64,000 nucleotides of DNA from Marinitoga lauensis (GCF_004135675.1 NZ_QHLX01000001.1:310001-374000), one strand, 5' to 3'; numbered from the stretch's first letter, positions 42,344-54,235 are shown. Program-made: numbers and translations. The notes: generated by a model not told the origin, from the sequence alone.

Positions 42344-42815
42344 TAATGAGTTGTTTATTTTTCGTGAAGATACAATTAGAACATTAGAATTGAGAAGGCA
42401 AGGCAGGGTAATAGAAGCCTTGCCTTATTTATTACAAAGTTGGACGTTAAAAGATGAATTGAATTTTAGAAATATAATACGTTTAAAACCCGAATTAATC
42501 GAAAATATTTTAAATAAAGCAATCGAAGGTTATTTGATTATAACAAATATAGACAGATTAAAATTAGAAATGTTTATTAAAAGCACTTTTATTAGCAGTG
42601 AAATAAACTTTTATGGTTTTGAGGAGAACGAAATAGAACACATAAAACAGTGTCTATTAATAAAAAACAATTTATTTGATCATAGAGGAAATATGATTAA
42701 CTTTCCAGAGGGTGGCAGCTTTTTAGATCAAAATGCAAAATATATGTATTTTTTGAATATATATAGAAAAATTTTGATAGAAAAAATTAACGAAGAAAAC
42801 AATAAAAGGCGGTGA
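42309..42815 (+). CDS. Tail assembly chaperone, second protein
   Basis: 168 aa from 42309; ATG 42327 is an alternative start. Equivalent of lambda T by position. Helical with no signal. Could be expressed as a frameshift product with the gene before it or by re-initiation. Confidence 0.6.
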   Translation: MKLVVLMLLEYDNELFIFREDTIRTLELRRQGRVIEALPYLLQSWTLKDELNFRNIIRLKPELIENILNKAIEGYLIITNIDRLKLEMFIKSTFISSEINFYGFEENEIEHIKQCLLIKNNLFDHRGNMINFPEGGSFLDQNAKYMYFLNIYRKILIEKINEENNKRR

Positions 42816-42820
42816 TATAG

Positions 42821-45800
42821 ATGGCTAATACCGCAACTTTGAGTATATTAATTCAAGCTAAAGATTATGCTTCTCAAGCTTTAAAAACAATTACAAAATC
42901 TGTAAATACATTAGAAACTGCGGTTGATAAAACAAACAAAAAATTTAATCAATTCAAACAAAATTTTGATGATATAGCAAGATATGTAAAATATGCATTA
43001 GGTGCAATAACAGCAACAGGAACAGCTATTGTAGCTTTTTCAAAAGATACAGAAAAAGCGATGGCAAATGCTTCAACGATGTTTGGAGTAACAGCAAAAG
43101 AATTTGAAAAACAACTTGGAAATAAAATTACTACAATAGCTCAAAAGTATGGATTTTCTTTAAAATCAATGTGGGAAGCAACATATGCATTAGGTAGTGC
43201 AGGAATAGAATTAAAAGATGTTCCTGCAGTTTTAGAACAGGTTGCAAAAGCAAGTGTAGCGGGGGCAACTGATGTAGAAACAGCATTCACAGGTGCAATA
43301 AAGCAAATTAAAGGTTTCGGTTTGAATATGCAAGATTTAACAAAGGTTTATGCAGTACAATTTCAGGCTGTAAAATATGGTTTGTTGAATTACGAGCAAT
43401 TAGCTCAATATATCCCTGAAATTTCCGCATCTGCAAGAAGTTTAGGAGAAAACTGGATTTCTGCAACAGCAACATTTGCAACCTTGACAAAATATATGCC
43501 TGATGCTTCTCAAGCAGCTAATGCACTTCAAAACGCATATGATGAATTAACTCAAAAATCAGAGCAATTAACAAAAGCAGGGATTAAATTATATGAAAAT
43601 GGTAAATTTATAGGATTTGTAAATGTATTAAAACAGTTAAGGAATCAGCTGAAAGGCAAAACAAATGAAGAGGTAGCTAACTTTATTAATCAATTACAAT
43701 TATCAGATACAGCAAGGCAAGCAATTGTAAATTTGATAAATAATTTTGATGATCTTGAAAATATAACGAACTTAGTTACAGATGATGTTTCAGCTTTAAA
43801 TGAAATGTTTATTAAACAAACTTCTACCTTAGAATTCCAAATTAGAAAATTGCTTGTGGTTTTGGATAATTTGAAACAAACAATATATAATGCATTTAAA
43901 GGTGTCTTAGGTGTATGGATCGAAAAAGCTATAAGGTGGTTTCAAGGATTAGCAAAATGGATAGATGAGAACAAAGATAAATTTGTAGCACTAATAACAG
44001 CAGTAACAAAATTATTAATAGCAATAGTAATCTTTAATATGATGCTTAATGTTTTAAGTAAGCTTGGTAGTGTAGTAAGTGCATTAGTAAATCCATTTAC
44101 ATGGCTATTTGGAATATTAGTTGCATGGTTTGCATCTTTGGATAAAGCAAAAAGAATAGAAGTTATTCAAGCGATTATAAATGGAATAGGTAATGCAATA
44201 AAATGGTTAGGTAAACAATTTAAATTAATTCAAGAGCAAGGATTTTTCAAATGGCTTATAGGATTATTAGGTGGAGCTTTAAAAGCAGTATTAAATTTTG
44301 CTATAAATGCAACTGTAACGAGTTTTGAATGGTTAGCTGGAAAAACAGTTGAAGGATTTATGGCTCTTATTGAATTTTTTGCGTGGTTAGCAAGAACAAC
44401 AATTTCAGGATTTGCTGCTATAATCGAATTTTTTAATCCTATATTCAAGAAAGTAATAGAAGGATTTACAGCTGTAATTCAATTCTTTAATTGGATAGCT
44501 AAAAAAATGATAAATGGATTTACTGCAACAATTGAATTCTTTGTTTGGATAGCTGATAAAGTGATTGATGGCTTTTTGGTAGTAGCTAATTTTGTAGAAT
44601 ATGCATTTGAGAAAAGTTTTGAAGCAGTAGTTTATTTTTTAGAAAATTTAGACAAAATATCAGCATGGATATTAAATGGAGCAATAACAGTAACAATTGA
44701 TTTTTTAGAAAATTTGAGCAAAATCTCAAGTTGGATCCTTAATAATCTAATTGAAATTGCAGCTAAAATTACATTTACATATATCGCATTATACGATTGG
44801 ATCGTATCAGGAGTTAGAGACTTAGTTGTAAATGTAGCTTTTAATATTGCAGAAGGAGCAAAGAAAATTTGGAATTTCTTCTCTGACTTGATAGTTAATG
44901 CATGGAAAAAGACAATACAATTCACAATTGATTTGATAAAAGGGAAAAATGAATTTGAAGAAACAAAACCAGTTAATCCTGAAGCACCAAAAGAAATTGG
45001 TAGTAATCCTTATATAATAACAGGAGAAACAACTACAAGCTTAACAGGAAGTGCTATTTCTACAACTACATTAGCAACAGACAAAGCTTTGAGTTTTGGA
45101 CAATATGCATTGAGAATGGGAGCTATATTTGGTGGTATAGGAGCTGGTGTTTTAACCAGTAGTGCATTATCAGCAACATTCATGGAACAAGCTTTAAAAT
45201 ATGCTTTATTAGGAGCAGGGTTTGCAGAAGGTGGATACACAGGAAACGGCGGAAAATATGATGTTGCAGGAATAGTGCATAAAGGGGAATATGTAATTCC
45301 TGCTTGGTTAGTAGAAAAATATCCGCAATTGATAAGTATTTTAGAACAAAAAAGAATAAAAGGTTACGCAGATGGTGGAAGTGTAGCAACAACAATATCA
45401 AGTTTTTTAGGTGGAGATGTATTGGGAGAAATTGGAACTAATGTAAAAACTGTTGCAGATATAATACCAGAAATAATTAATTATATTTCTAATTACATAC
45501 CAGAAGTTAAAGAAAATCAAGATTTAATAACAGAAACTTTAAATAAAATGCTTGGAATCCAAGAAGGAAATGATAAAACACAAAAATCAATGTTGCAACA
45601 ATTAACAGAAGATCTCAAATTAGCTCAAACATTATACCCAGAAACCAAAGCTTATTATGACTTCGAAAAAGGTCAAGCTGGATTTTTAACTCAGATATTT
45701 AAAGGCGGTTTCGATGTTCTAACCGGAAGCATTGGAAATGTTGGCGGTATAATAGGTGAAGGTATAGCAAAAACAAGTTTTGGACAAGCAGTAATTAATG

Positions 45801-46615
45801 GAGTTAAGAAAACTGAAAACTGGGTTGCGAATAAAGCATCAGGTTTTGCAAGTGGTGCAGGTAATGTTCTTGGTGAATTAGGTAATCAAATCAGTGGAGA
45901 TGCAATATTTGGACCAATATTAAATGGACTAAGCAATATGTTTAGTGGTTTATTTGGTATGTTAGGAAGTTTATTTGGACCTATAATTCAAGCAGTAATG
46001 AGTTTAAGTAATGTTGTAGCTTTATTAAATCCAATTAATACAATTGTAGAAAGTTTAATGGCTGTAATTGGGCCTCTAATTAATGGAGCATTACAACCTT
46101 TCGTAAATATATTAAAAGCACTTGGGCAAATGTTAGGAACATTATTAGTTCCTATTTTACAACCTTTATTTGCAGGATTACAAGCGTTTGGAGCAGTTTT
46201 AACTTGGATATATAATGCTGTATTAGTTCCAATCGGAAGAGGATTTTATATTGTTTTTGGAATGATCGCAAGTGCTTTTAATTGGTTGTATAATATAGTT
46301 TCAGATGTAATTAAGGGATTAACTTTTGGTGTTGTTGATATAGGAAAAAGAACAGTAAAAAGCATGGGGCAAATCATTAAAGAAGCAAATGAAAAAATTG
46401 CAAAAGTTGATTTGAATGTAGAGCAAAATGTAGAGAATTCCTATCAGAGTCAATATACTTCTACAGTGCAACGTTCTGCACCAGAAGTTGTGAATCAAAC
46501 AATTATTGTTAATGCAAATGACAGTTTTATCTTTGATAGCGAAAGCAGTTTTAAAGAGTGGTTAGCCAAAGCAGCCCAAGAATTATTCGACAATGGAACA
46601 TTGAAATTTGCATAA
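42821..46615 (+). CDS. Tail tape measure protein
   Basis: 1264 aa; its length sets tail length (roughly 190 nm if about 0.15 nm per residue, a rule of thumb). N-terminal TP901-type core with KFNQFKQNFDDIARYVK and MFGVTAKEFEKQL, hydrophobic segments at about 385-435 and 1050-1160, and GEYVIPAWL near 830 following a GGYTGNGGKYDVAG stretch that recurs in tape measures. Intact, which shows that long open frames survive in this prophage. Confidence 0.92.
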   Translation: MANTATLSILIQAKDYASQALKTITKSVNTLETAVDKTNKKFNQFKQNFDDIARYVKYALGAITATGTAIVAFSKDTEKAMANASTMFGVTAKEFEKQLGNKITTIAQKYGFSLKSMWEATYALGSAGIELKDVPAVLEQVAKASVAGATDVETAFTGAIKQIKGFGLNMQDLTKVYAVQFQAVKYGLLNYEQLAQYIPEISASARSLGENWISATATFATLTKYMPDASQAANALQNAYDELTQKSEQLTKAGIKLYENGKFIGFVNVLKQLRNQLKGKTNEEVANFINQLQLSDTARQAIVNLINNFDDLENITNLVTDDVSALNEMFIKQTSTLEFQIRKLLVVLDNLKQTIYNAFKGVLGVWIEKAIRWFQGLAKWIDENKDKFVALITAVTKLLIAIVIFNMMLNVLSKLGSVVSALVNPFTWLFGILVAWFASLDKAKRIEVIQAIINGIGNAIKWLGKQFKLIQEQGFFKWLIGLLGGALKAVLNFAINATVTSFEWLAGKTVEGFMALIEFFAWLARTTISGFAAIIEFFNPIFKKVIEGFTAVIQFFNWIAKKMINGFTATIEFFVWIADKVIDGFLVVANFVEYAFEKSFEAVVYFLENLDKISAWILNGAITVTIDFLENLSKISSWILNNLIEIAAKITFTYIALYDWIVSGVRDLVVNVAFNIAEGAKKIWNFFSDLIVNAWKKTIQFTIDLIKGKNEFEETKPVNPEAPKEIGSNPYIITGETTTSLTGSAISTTTLATDKALSFGQYALRMGAIFGGIGAGVLTSSALSATFMEQALKYALLGAGFAEGGYTGNGGKYDVAGIVHKGEYVIPAWLVEKYPQLISILEQKRIKGYADGGSVATTISSFLGGDVLGEIGTNVKTVADIIPEIINYISNYIPEVKENQDLITETLNKMLGIQEGNDKTQKSMLQQLTEDLKLAQTLYPETKAYYDFEKGQAGFLTQIFKGGFDVLTGSIGNVGGIIGEGIAKTSFGQAVINGVKKTENWVANKASGFASGAGNVLGELGNQISGDAIFGPILNGLSNMFSGLFGMLGSLFGPIIQAVMSLSNVVALLNPINTIVESLMAVIGPLINGALQPFVNILKALGQMLGTLLVPILQPLFAGLQAFGAVLTWIYNAVLVPIGRGFYIVFGMIASAFNWLYNIVSDVIKGLTFGVVDIGKRTVKSMGQIIKEANEKIAKVDLNVEQNVENSYQSQYTSTVQRSAPEVVNQTIIVNANDSFIFDSESSFKEWLAKAAQELFDNGTLKFA

Positions 46616-46618
46616 AAA

Positions 46619-46657
46619 AATCCCCTCTTTTGAGGTATAATTATCTCAAGGGGGATT
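46619..46657. promoter_or_regulatory. Hairpin hiding the ribosome site of the next gene
   Basis: AATCCCC (46619-46625) pairs with GGGGATT (46651-46657), with an inner stem TTGAG/CTCAA. The ribosome site of the 46661 gene is inside the 3' arm. Read leftward it is followed by seven T and would be a terminator on that strand. Confidence 0.55.
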
Positions 46658-46660
46658 AAA

Positions 46661-47511
46661 TTGAATTCTAAAGAAAGGATTATATTTTGGGTTGTAGTAT
46701 TTATTACTGTGGTTTTTAATTTATTAGGATTAATATATTTTCTTAGTTTTTATGGTGGAACAAATGGTTTCCTGCTGTTCATAATTGCAAAATTTAAAGA
46801 TAATTATGATTGGATACTCCCTTCTTTAACATTAATATCCTCTTTAATTATTTTATGTGGAGCGAATTTAAAGAGCATAAAAGAAACAAAAAAGCTTCAA
46901 AGCCTCAAATTTGGATTAAACTTTCACCTAAAAATGCAAATGTTAGTTTTTGGAAAGAAGTTGAAATTATAAACTTATCAGATAAAGCAGCTTTTAATGT
47001 AAAAGTTTCAATTGACAAAAAGAATGATTTTTGGGAAATGTGCGAAAATTCTGGCTACAAAGAATTAAATATAATAGAAGAATATCTTGTAGAAAGTACT
47101 ATAGATTATGAGAAATATGATTATAATTATTATTTTGATTTTATATCTAAAAATGACAAAAAAAGTTTTATTATTTCTCCACTTTTGACTTTTGTGCTTT
47201 TAAAAGCGTTTCTTTATGATTTGATAAAAGAAGAAGATTTATATTATAAAATTAATATAAAGTATAATAATGAAGAATATTATGAATACGAAGAAGACTT
47301 TAAAATATTTTTTAGATTGGAATCTATAACTATTTATAATGAAATGTATTATAAACTTTTTAATGAAGAACCTTTAATTCAAAATTACACAATTGAAGAA
47401 TATTTCAATCATGATGAAATCATTAAAAACAAAAAAGAGATATTAAATAAAATAGGAAATATAGATCCCAATTTAGTGAATTTTGAATTTAAGATTCTTG
47501 AAGTAAAATAA
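46661..47511 (+). pseudogene. Membrane-anchored moron protein, one frameshift
   Basis: Two hydrophobic segments (about 8-32 and 50-70), then a soluble acidic domain of ~210 residues. Restored length 283 aa; break in the A6 run 46888-46893. TTG start. It interrupts the tail operon between tape measure and distal tail genes and is bounded by hairpins, as a moron would be. Membrane plus cytosolic domain suggests exclusion or sensing; unproved. Confidence 0.6.
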
Positions 47512-47521
47512 TAATAAATTT

Positions 47522-47549
47522 AAAGAGCCTTAATTGGCTCTTTTTTATT
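47522..47549 (+). terminator. Terminator after the moron
   Basis: Stem AAAGAGCC/GGCTCTTT with loop TTAATT, then T-run. The same hairpin occurs at 57571-57597. Confidence 0.87.
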
Positions 47550-47567
47550 TTATACGGAGGTGAAATT

Positions 47568-47909
47568 ATGGTTAGAAGTTCAGTAAAACCTTCTGAAATT
47601 CAAATTATAAGTGTTACTGATGATATTAGAAAATCAAAAACAAGAGTAAAATATGCTTTCAATTACAATATTCAAGAAATTCAGGAAGAAGTTCCAATAA
47701 TTGATGAACAAGGAAATGAAGTAATGCAAACTCAAACAATGTACGAATACGAGCAATTTATTTTTGAATCTGAATTTGATTTGTTCATGAAAAATATTAT
47801 TCCAGAAGTTTTAAAAACGATGTATGCAGCAAAAAAAGATGAAATAATGCAAAACCTCGCCTTAGCTAATACTGAATTACCAAAAGAAATAAGTGTTGAG
47901 GAGGTATAA
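47568..47909 (+). CDS. Unknown tail-region protein (113 aa)
   Basis: MVRSSVKPSEIQIISVTDDI behind GGAGGTG. Beta-rich start and helical end. Tail operon position suggests a structural or assembly role. Confidence 0.55.
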   Translation: MVRSSVKPSEIQIISVTDDIRKSKTRVKYAFNYNIQEIQEEVPIIDEQGNEVMQTQTMYEYEQFIFESEFDLFMKNIIPEVLKTMYAAKKDEIMQNLALANTELPKEISVEEV

Positions 47910-47912
47910 ATC

Positions 47913-49054
47913 ATGGCTTTGATAAAAACACCATATAATCTTATCTATAATGATGATGGCAGTCTTTGTGTAACTTTGCGTGATGACGATATACCATTCG
48001 AAGGTGTCAAGAGTTTTGCAGTTGAAGAAGGGACGACGAATTATTTTATTTATCCTCTTACTCAAGAATATTATGGAGGTTCTTTACGTTCTGCTAGAAG
48101 TTATTATACTACTAATGGTTATAAAATAATAGCAACTGACCAACCACTTTCTGGACCTTTGCCCGGTTGTCAAGTTACTGCCACAAATACAGAAAAAATA
48201 AGTATTTCAGGCTGGACTGACCTTTCTCTTGTAAGAATATATATAGCAGGTTATGATTCTACTGGTTCAAATATATGGCCACAATTTCTTACAAATGTAG
48301 CACCTGATACAAAAGGGTATTTCTCTATAACAATTGATTTAAGCAGTGCTCCAAGTTCTTTGGCTTATATTAATGTAGGAATAGGTTCTACATCAACACC
48401 TTCTTATTGGATAGAAAAAATTCAAGTAGAGAAAAAATCATTTTCAACAAGTTTTGTTGATGGGACGAGAGCAGAAGGTAAAACTATTTTACCTTTTGGA
48501 ATAAATAAAAACTTTGTTATAAGTTTTTGGGGAAATTGGAGTATGCAATGATAAAAACAAATCATTGGCAACATTTAGTAGATACAGGAGAAGTTTCTAC
48601 TTCCACTTCAAAAACTACATTTGAAATTTTATTTGGCGGGCCAGAATCATCAAGTGGCACAGGTAATGCTGGCAAATTAGGTATTAGCATACGTCCAACA
48701 GCAGGGACGCCAATTACAAGATATTGGAGCAACCCTGCCGTTTTTTCTACGGATATTGAAAAAGAATGGCATTATTACGTATGCATAGTAACTGATAATA
48801 CAGTTAAACTATATTTTGATGCAAATGAAGTTTTAACTGGTGCATATGACCCTACAAATATGGTTATGAATGATTTAACTTTAAGTGGTTATGTAGGAAA
48901 TTATGATTCAGGTACAGAACATGAAAGAAATGTTTTAATATCTGACCTCTACATTGGCGAATATAATCCTAATGTTTGGACTCCCGAATTCATTCAGGAA
49001 CTTTACAACGCAAAGAAGCCATTTGCAGTTCCAGCTAAGATGCCCATTATTTAG
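47913..49054 (+). pseudogene. LamG/concanavalin-like distal tail protein, one frameshift
   Basis: Restored length 380 aa. The second half has LamG-type beta-sandwich features (HWQHLVDTGE, WHYYVCIVTDNTVKLYFDANE, DLYIGEYNPNVWTPEF). The first half contains ESxxx strands with WPQFLTN. Break at about 48547, one base short, joining FWGNWSMQ to MIKTNHWQ. Likely a carbohydrate-binding tail-tip protein. Confidence 0.7.
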
Positions 49055-49106
49055 AGAGGGATTCTAAATGTTAAAGCGGAATAATTAGAGTTTTATAGGA
49101 AATATC

Positions 49107-49136
49107 ATGGAGGGTTTTAAAACCCTCCATTTTTTA
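49107..49136 (+). terminator. Terminator in the tail operon
   Basis: 24-bp hairpin ATGGAGGGTTTT with AAAACCCTCCAT (49107-49130), then six T. Confidence 0.85.
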
Positions 49137-49151
49137 TACGGAGGTGAAACA

Positions 49152-49343
49152 ATGTATTCTACTCACGATAGTTTAATTTTTAACAACCGCTATCAAACAA
49201 CAACAGTATATATGGTATATGGGATGTATAATGATTTATTAGCTGTTTTTACAAACTTAAAAGACGCACAAGAATATAATAGAACGCATTTATATGGAAC
49301 TGGAGAAATAAGAATAGCCAAAAATATAGTAGTTAAACTGTAA
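49152..49343 (+). CDS. Small tail-region protein (63 aa)
   Basis: MYSTHDSLIFNNRYQTTTVY behind GGAGGTG. Upstream codons in the same frame run through the terminator and are not used. Unknown function. Confidence 0.55.
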   Translation: MYSTHDSLIFNNRYQTTTVYMVYGMYNDLLAVFTNLKDAQEYNRTHLYGTGEIRIAKNIVVKL

Positions 49344-49357
49344 GGCGGTGATAACAA

Positions 49358-52300
49358 ATGTTCGAGCCTTTGAGTATAGATCAAAGTTATTTGCAATATA
49401 TTAGAGATGCAACAAGATACAAAAAAATACTTTTTTATGCGAAGATAGACGGAACTAATTGGTATGATTTAAGCGATTACGTGCAACAAGTTAAAACAAC
49501 AAATCGTATTCAATTACTTTCAAAACCTGTATTCGATGAAGCTAAAATAATAGTCGCTAACCTCAATAATGAATTTACTCCCACGCAATATAATGATGTT
49601 TTTGATGTTTCCGTTGGAAAAATAAACGGAACAGTAAGCGATGATTATTTGAATAAGATATGGGAAGTAAAAATATTAGTTCAAGTTACTAATGGAGTTA
49701 CAACAACAGATATACCTATTTTTTACGGTTGGAAACCAGCACACGGTATCAAAGAAAAACACAAAAAAGCAGAAATACAGATAAAAGATTTGCTTTGGAT
49801 TACATCGCAAAAAACACTTGAAAATCCTCTTTTATATACTGCAATGACTCCAGATGCAATAATTGCTGATTTATTAAATAGAGCTGGAATTAGCAGTAGT
49901 TACCACGATTTACAAGCACTAACAACTGCGTTTGATGTATTTTTAGCGAAAGAAGATAGGACAATTTGGAGTGTAATACAAGAAATTGTAAATGCGACAC
50001 AAGGAAGAATTTCGGTAAGTCCTGAGGGAAAAATAAAATATAGAACAAGAATAGAAAACTTTGTAGAACCAGCAACAGCATTAAGCATTGACGAAAATAA
50101 TTTTGCTAATTATGAGATAACAAAAGAGAAAAAATATAATCGTTTTGTTGTAGAAAGTGAAGGTTATGAGATAGGAACCGCAAATACAGAATTATTAATT
50201 GATACTGAATTGCAAGGAGATAATGCGATAATTAAAGCAAGTGAACAAGGAACATTTGAATTAGAATACACAAGTGACTATGGAAAAGATTTTGATACAT
50301 ATGTAACCTTAACAGTGAAAAATGGTGATGTAATCGTTGATGACAAAGGAAGTTTTGCACAAGGGACAGCGACGGATATATTAGAGTAGATGAATTAACA
50401 GCATATCCTGATAAATTAGTTTTGAAAATTACCAACTTAGCTACAACAGTGGATTACACAATTGCATATGTTGGGTTTAAAGGAAGACCTATAAAGAAAG
50501 TAAGTTTAGACAATGTTGTACTTCCAAATACAACTAATGAACCTGATTCAGAATTAAAAATCAAATCTTATTATTCAAATCAAAGTATGCTTTCAAATGT
50601 CGCTGATGTTGCATATTCTAACTCAGAAAAGAAATACACTTTAATCTAAAAATGAATGAATTTTATCCAGATGTTTATGCAGGAAACTTAATTGATTTAT
50701 CTATTTCTAAAAAAGGTATTTCAAGTGGAACTTTCATTGTTAACTCTGTAAAGCAAAACCTTTCAGCAAATAAATTTGAAACTGTATTAGATATAACAGA
50801 ATGGAAAAATATAACCTTTGATATAAACAATAAAACAATTACGAAAACAATTACAGATAATGCAATAACTAAACCTCCGGAACAGACGCAAATAGAACAA
50901 ATACAAGGCGATGTGCAGACCTTGCAAGCTCAAGTTGATCAGGTTGATAATAGAACAAATTATATAGACGGAAATCCACCAGCAGATCCTACTGGATTAA
51001 GTTTAACAACAATAAACGAGAACGGATTAAGTTTTATAAAAGCATCATGGGATACAAATACAGAATCAGACCTTATCGGCTATGAATTAGCTTGGAGTTA
51101 CGATGGAACAGACTGGAATTATATAAAAACATCAGAAGCATTAGTGAAGTTCGAAGTTGCAGGAAATAAAACAATATACGTAAAATTAAGAGCTTTAGAT
51201 GCAGAAGGTAAGAAATCAAACTGGACAACAGTTTCTCAAATAACAAGTGCAAAAGACGAAACGCCTCCTGCGATTCCAACAGGATTAACAGCTACAGGAT
51301 TATTTCAAAAAATACAGGTTTCATGGAATGCAAACTCAGAAGAAGATTTCAAAGAATATGAATTACAAGTAGCAACTGATAGCGGATTTACACAAAACGT
51401 AATAACAATAAAAGTTTCAGCAACACAATTCACATATGCGGGAAATACAAATACAACATATTATTTCAGAATCAGGGCTATCGATGAAAGTGGCAATATA
51501 AGTAATTGGAGCACAAGTGTTTCAGCAACAACCGCAAAAGTTTATGATGCAGATTTAGAAAGTCAGCGTTTAAATGATGCAGAAACTGCTATTGCTCAAA
51601 ATCAGGCAGATATAAATACTCTAAATAATACAACAATTCCAAATTTGCAAACTGATATAAATAATAATAGAACAGATATTGATACTTTGAATAATACAAC
51701 TATTCCAGATTTAAATGATAAATTGAGTTATAAAGCATTAGCTTTACCAGCAGGAGTTATAGCTTATTGGACTAATTCATTATTGGATGATATTCAAGGT
51801 ATTAAACCTGTGGGATATGATTATGTTAATCTTGACAGCATAATACAGGTAGTAGAAGATAATATTCCAAATGGAACAATAACAGAAACCAAAATTGCAG
51901 ATGATTCTATATCCACACCCAAATTAAAAGCTAATTCTATATCTTCAGACAAAATAATTGCAGGAGCAATTACTACAGAAAAGATAGCAGCAGGTGCAGT
52001 AACTGCAAATGAGATAGCCGCTAATTCAATATCAGCTATACATATTCAAGCAGACGCAGTAGAAGCAGAAAAAATAAAAGCAGGATCTATAACTGCAGAT
52101 AAAATTGCAAGTAATGCAATAACAACTGATAAATTAGATGCAAATGCAGTTACAACTGATAAGATAGCAGCAAATGCCATTACTGCTAATGAAATAGCAA
52201 CGGGAGCAATAACAGCTGATAAAGTTGCAGCAGGAGCAATTACAACGGAAAAATTGAGTGCCTCTGCAGTTACCGCAGAAAAAATAGGAGCTGGTGAAAT

Positions 52301-53812
52301 AACGGCAACACATATTGGAACAAATGAAATAATAACTAATAGTGCAAATATTGCAACAGGTGTAATTAAAGAAGCGCATATAGCAGATGCGTCTATTGCA
52401 GAAGCTAAAATAAAAGACGCAGCAATAACAAATGCAAAAATAGCAGACCTTGCAGTCGATGACGCTAAAATTGCAAATATAGATGCAAGTAAAATTACAA
52501 CAGGGTATCTTGATGCGGATAGAATTGAAGCTGGTTCGATTACAGCAGATAAATTAATATTAGGAGTAGAAACATCACTTCCAAAAGGAGCAATTGCTTA
52601 TTGGGTTGATAGTTTAGTTGATGTAATCAATTATACAGTTCCAGTTGAATATACGGAAGTTGAAGAGAGAAGTTATGCAAGCGAATTACCTTCTGGAACA
52701 GCTATAATAAAAAGGCTACATACAAATGAAAAAATTACAGTTGGTGATGAAAATGAAGGATATGGTATTGATGGACAAGATGGGTTTTTAAAATATTATC
52801 AAGGACAGTCTTTACCCTTTGTAAACATATATGATGTTGGAACCCTTTCAATAAAGAATGGAGCAACAGAAGCAACAAGAACATTTCCTACTCCATGGAA
52901 AAGTGCGAATTATGAGGTTTTATTGTTCCCGTTACAACATAAAATTTATGATAATGACTGGGTAGGAACAGAAAGAGTTTTAAAATACGGAATTAAAGAT
53001 AAAACAACCAGTGGATTTACAGTTTATTGTTATGAAGAATTTAGTAATGATGTTTATGATACAGAAACAACTATTGGAGTTACAAGTGTATATAATGCCA
53101 CTCCATTAAGTGAAAGAAGTGGTGTACAGAATGTAACTCCATTAGAAAAAAGTGATGGGAGTTTATTATACTTCGATAAAACAACTGTTACTGCAGAGCG
53201 ACAAGATATTTGTTATTTCCCAATTGCAGAGCAGACATTTTCTCTAACATGGCCAAAAATAAATTAGTGGTAGATACAAGCTTAATTCAATTACATACTG
53301 AAGGATTATTTACAAAATTAAATGGAACACCTTCTCCACCAGCAGTTAATTTTGATAGTACTGCTATTAGTAGAGTAAAAAGTTTTACAGGTGATTATTT
53401 TATATTATCAAATAGAACTCTTACAATTACAGATATTCCTAATGGAAATTATAAAATTAGGAGAAAAGTAAAATTTAATGCAATAACAGGACCATTTAAT
53501 TCTTCTGCGGAAGATTTTGAATATGCATCACTTGAAATAATTAGTGAAATAATTGAATTGATAAATACTGACACAAACACTGTGGTTTATAGTCAAGAAT
53601 ATCCATTTTCTCAATCTTCATCAGACAGGATAATTAGTTGGAGCTTAAGTGGAGGATATATGGCAGGAGAAAGCTGGGCTGCATGGTTATTCTCAAGAGA
53701 AACTGGTACATGGGAAAATCCTTCAAGTACAAATAAAATAACGATATACAAACAACCAGTTCCAGCCTCTTTAGAGGCAGATATACAATATATTGTATTT
53801 GTAAATGATTAG
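49358..53812 (+). pseudogene. Tail fibre / receptor-binding protein, three frameshifts
   Basis: Restored length about 1485 aa. Residues 1-430: baseplate-hub-like domain. About 545-745: two fibronectin-III domains (IKASWDTNTESDLIGYELAW; IQVSWNANSEEDFKEYELQV). About 800-1060: ~10-residue repeats of the AGAITADKIA type, a predicted beta-helical shaft. The tip has WVGTERVLKYG and, after the third break, a beta-rich domain with EPF-like aromatic loops. Breaks: 50363-50365, 50643-50644 and 53255-53259. The last piece has no ribosome site of its own, so I read it as the same gene. Likely host receptor binding. Confidence 0.72.
51945..52560. repeat. 30-bp-period coding repeats in the fibre gene
   Basis: About 20 diverged 30-bp units, each coding a 10-residue motif such as AGAVTANEIA or ANAITTDKLD. 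Protein-level shaft repeats, not regulatory. Confidence 0.85.
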
Positions 53813-53823
53813 GAGGTGGAATT

Positions 53824-54201
53824 TTGAAAAGAATATTTATATTACTGATGTTTATTTTGTTAGTTATTAACTCTTTTTCTTGGAAAGTTGGATTAAGTTA
53901 TTTAATGTTTGAAAGTCCTAAAATCACTACTCCAGCATATTATCTCAGCAATGATTTTAATTTTGATATTTTTAATAGTGAAATTGAATTGATCTATTTT
54001 ATGCAGCCTAAAACAGATGATTTTGCTGAATATTTATTTTCACCTTTAGGATATTTCAATATCAAAATAGATAACTCTGTAAATATAGGTAATTTCAATC
54101 TGAAGTATATTTATAAAAAATCCTTTGGATTAGAATTTTCACAATATCCTTATTGGAATAATTTACAAATACATGAGTTTAGGATTGAATATGAATTTTA
54201 A
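53824..54201 (+). CDS. Small outer-membrane-barrel-like protein (125 aa)
   Basis: TTG start behind GGAGGTGG. Signal peptide (MKRIFILLMFILLVINSFSW), then alternating polar/aromatic strands, and a C terminus IHEFRIEYEF ending in Phe, the outer-membrane barrel signature. Thermotogota have an outer sheath with beta-barrel proteins. A phage-encoded one could alter the cell surface and block superinfection. Inference only. Confidence 0.55.
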   Translation: MKRIFILLMFILLVINSFSWKVGLSYLMFESPKITTPAYYLSNDFNFDIFNSEIELIYFMQPKTDDFAEYLFSPLGYFNIKIDNSVNIGNFNLKYIYKKSFGLEFSQYPYWNNLQIHEFRIEYEF

Positions 54202-54213
54202 TATATAGCTAAC

Positions 54214-54235
54214 AAGAACCCTTCGGGTTCTTTTT
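54214..54235 (+). terminator. Terminator after the barrel-like gene
   Basis: Stem AAGAACCC/GGGTTCTT with loop TTC, then T-run. Same type as 55367-55391. Confidence 0.85.

Noticed and set aside
46636-46641. Promoter from the TATAAT inside the hairpin before the moron
   Set aside because: No -35 at suitable spacing; the bases are explained by the hairpin loop.
51945-52560. Iterons or regulatory repeats in the fibre gene
   Set aside because: The 30-bp period follows a conserved 10-residue protein motif that is common in phage fibre shafts.
49358-53812. Diversity-generating retroelement target
   Set aside because: No reverse transcriptase and no template repeat found in the window.
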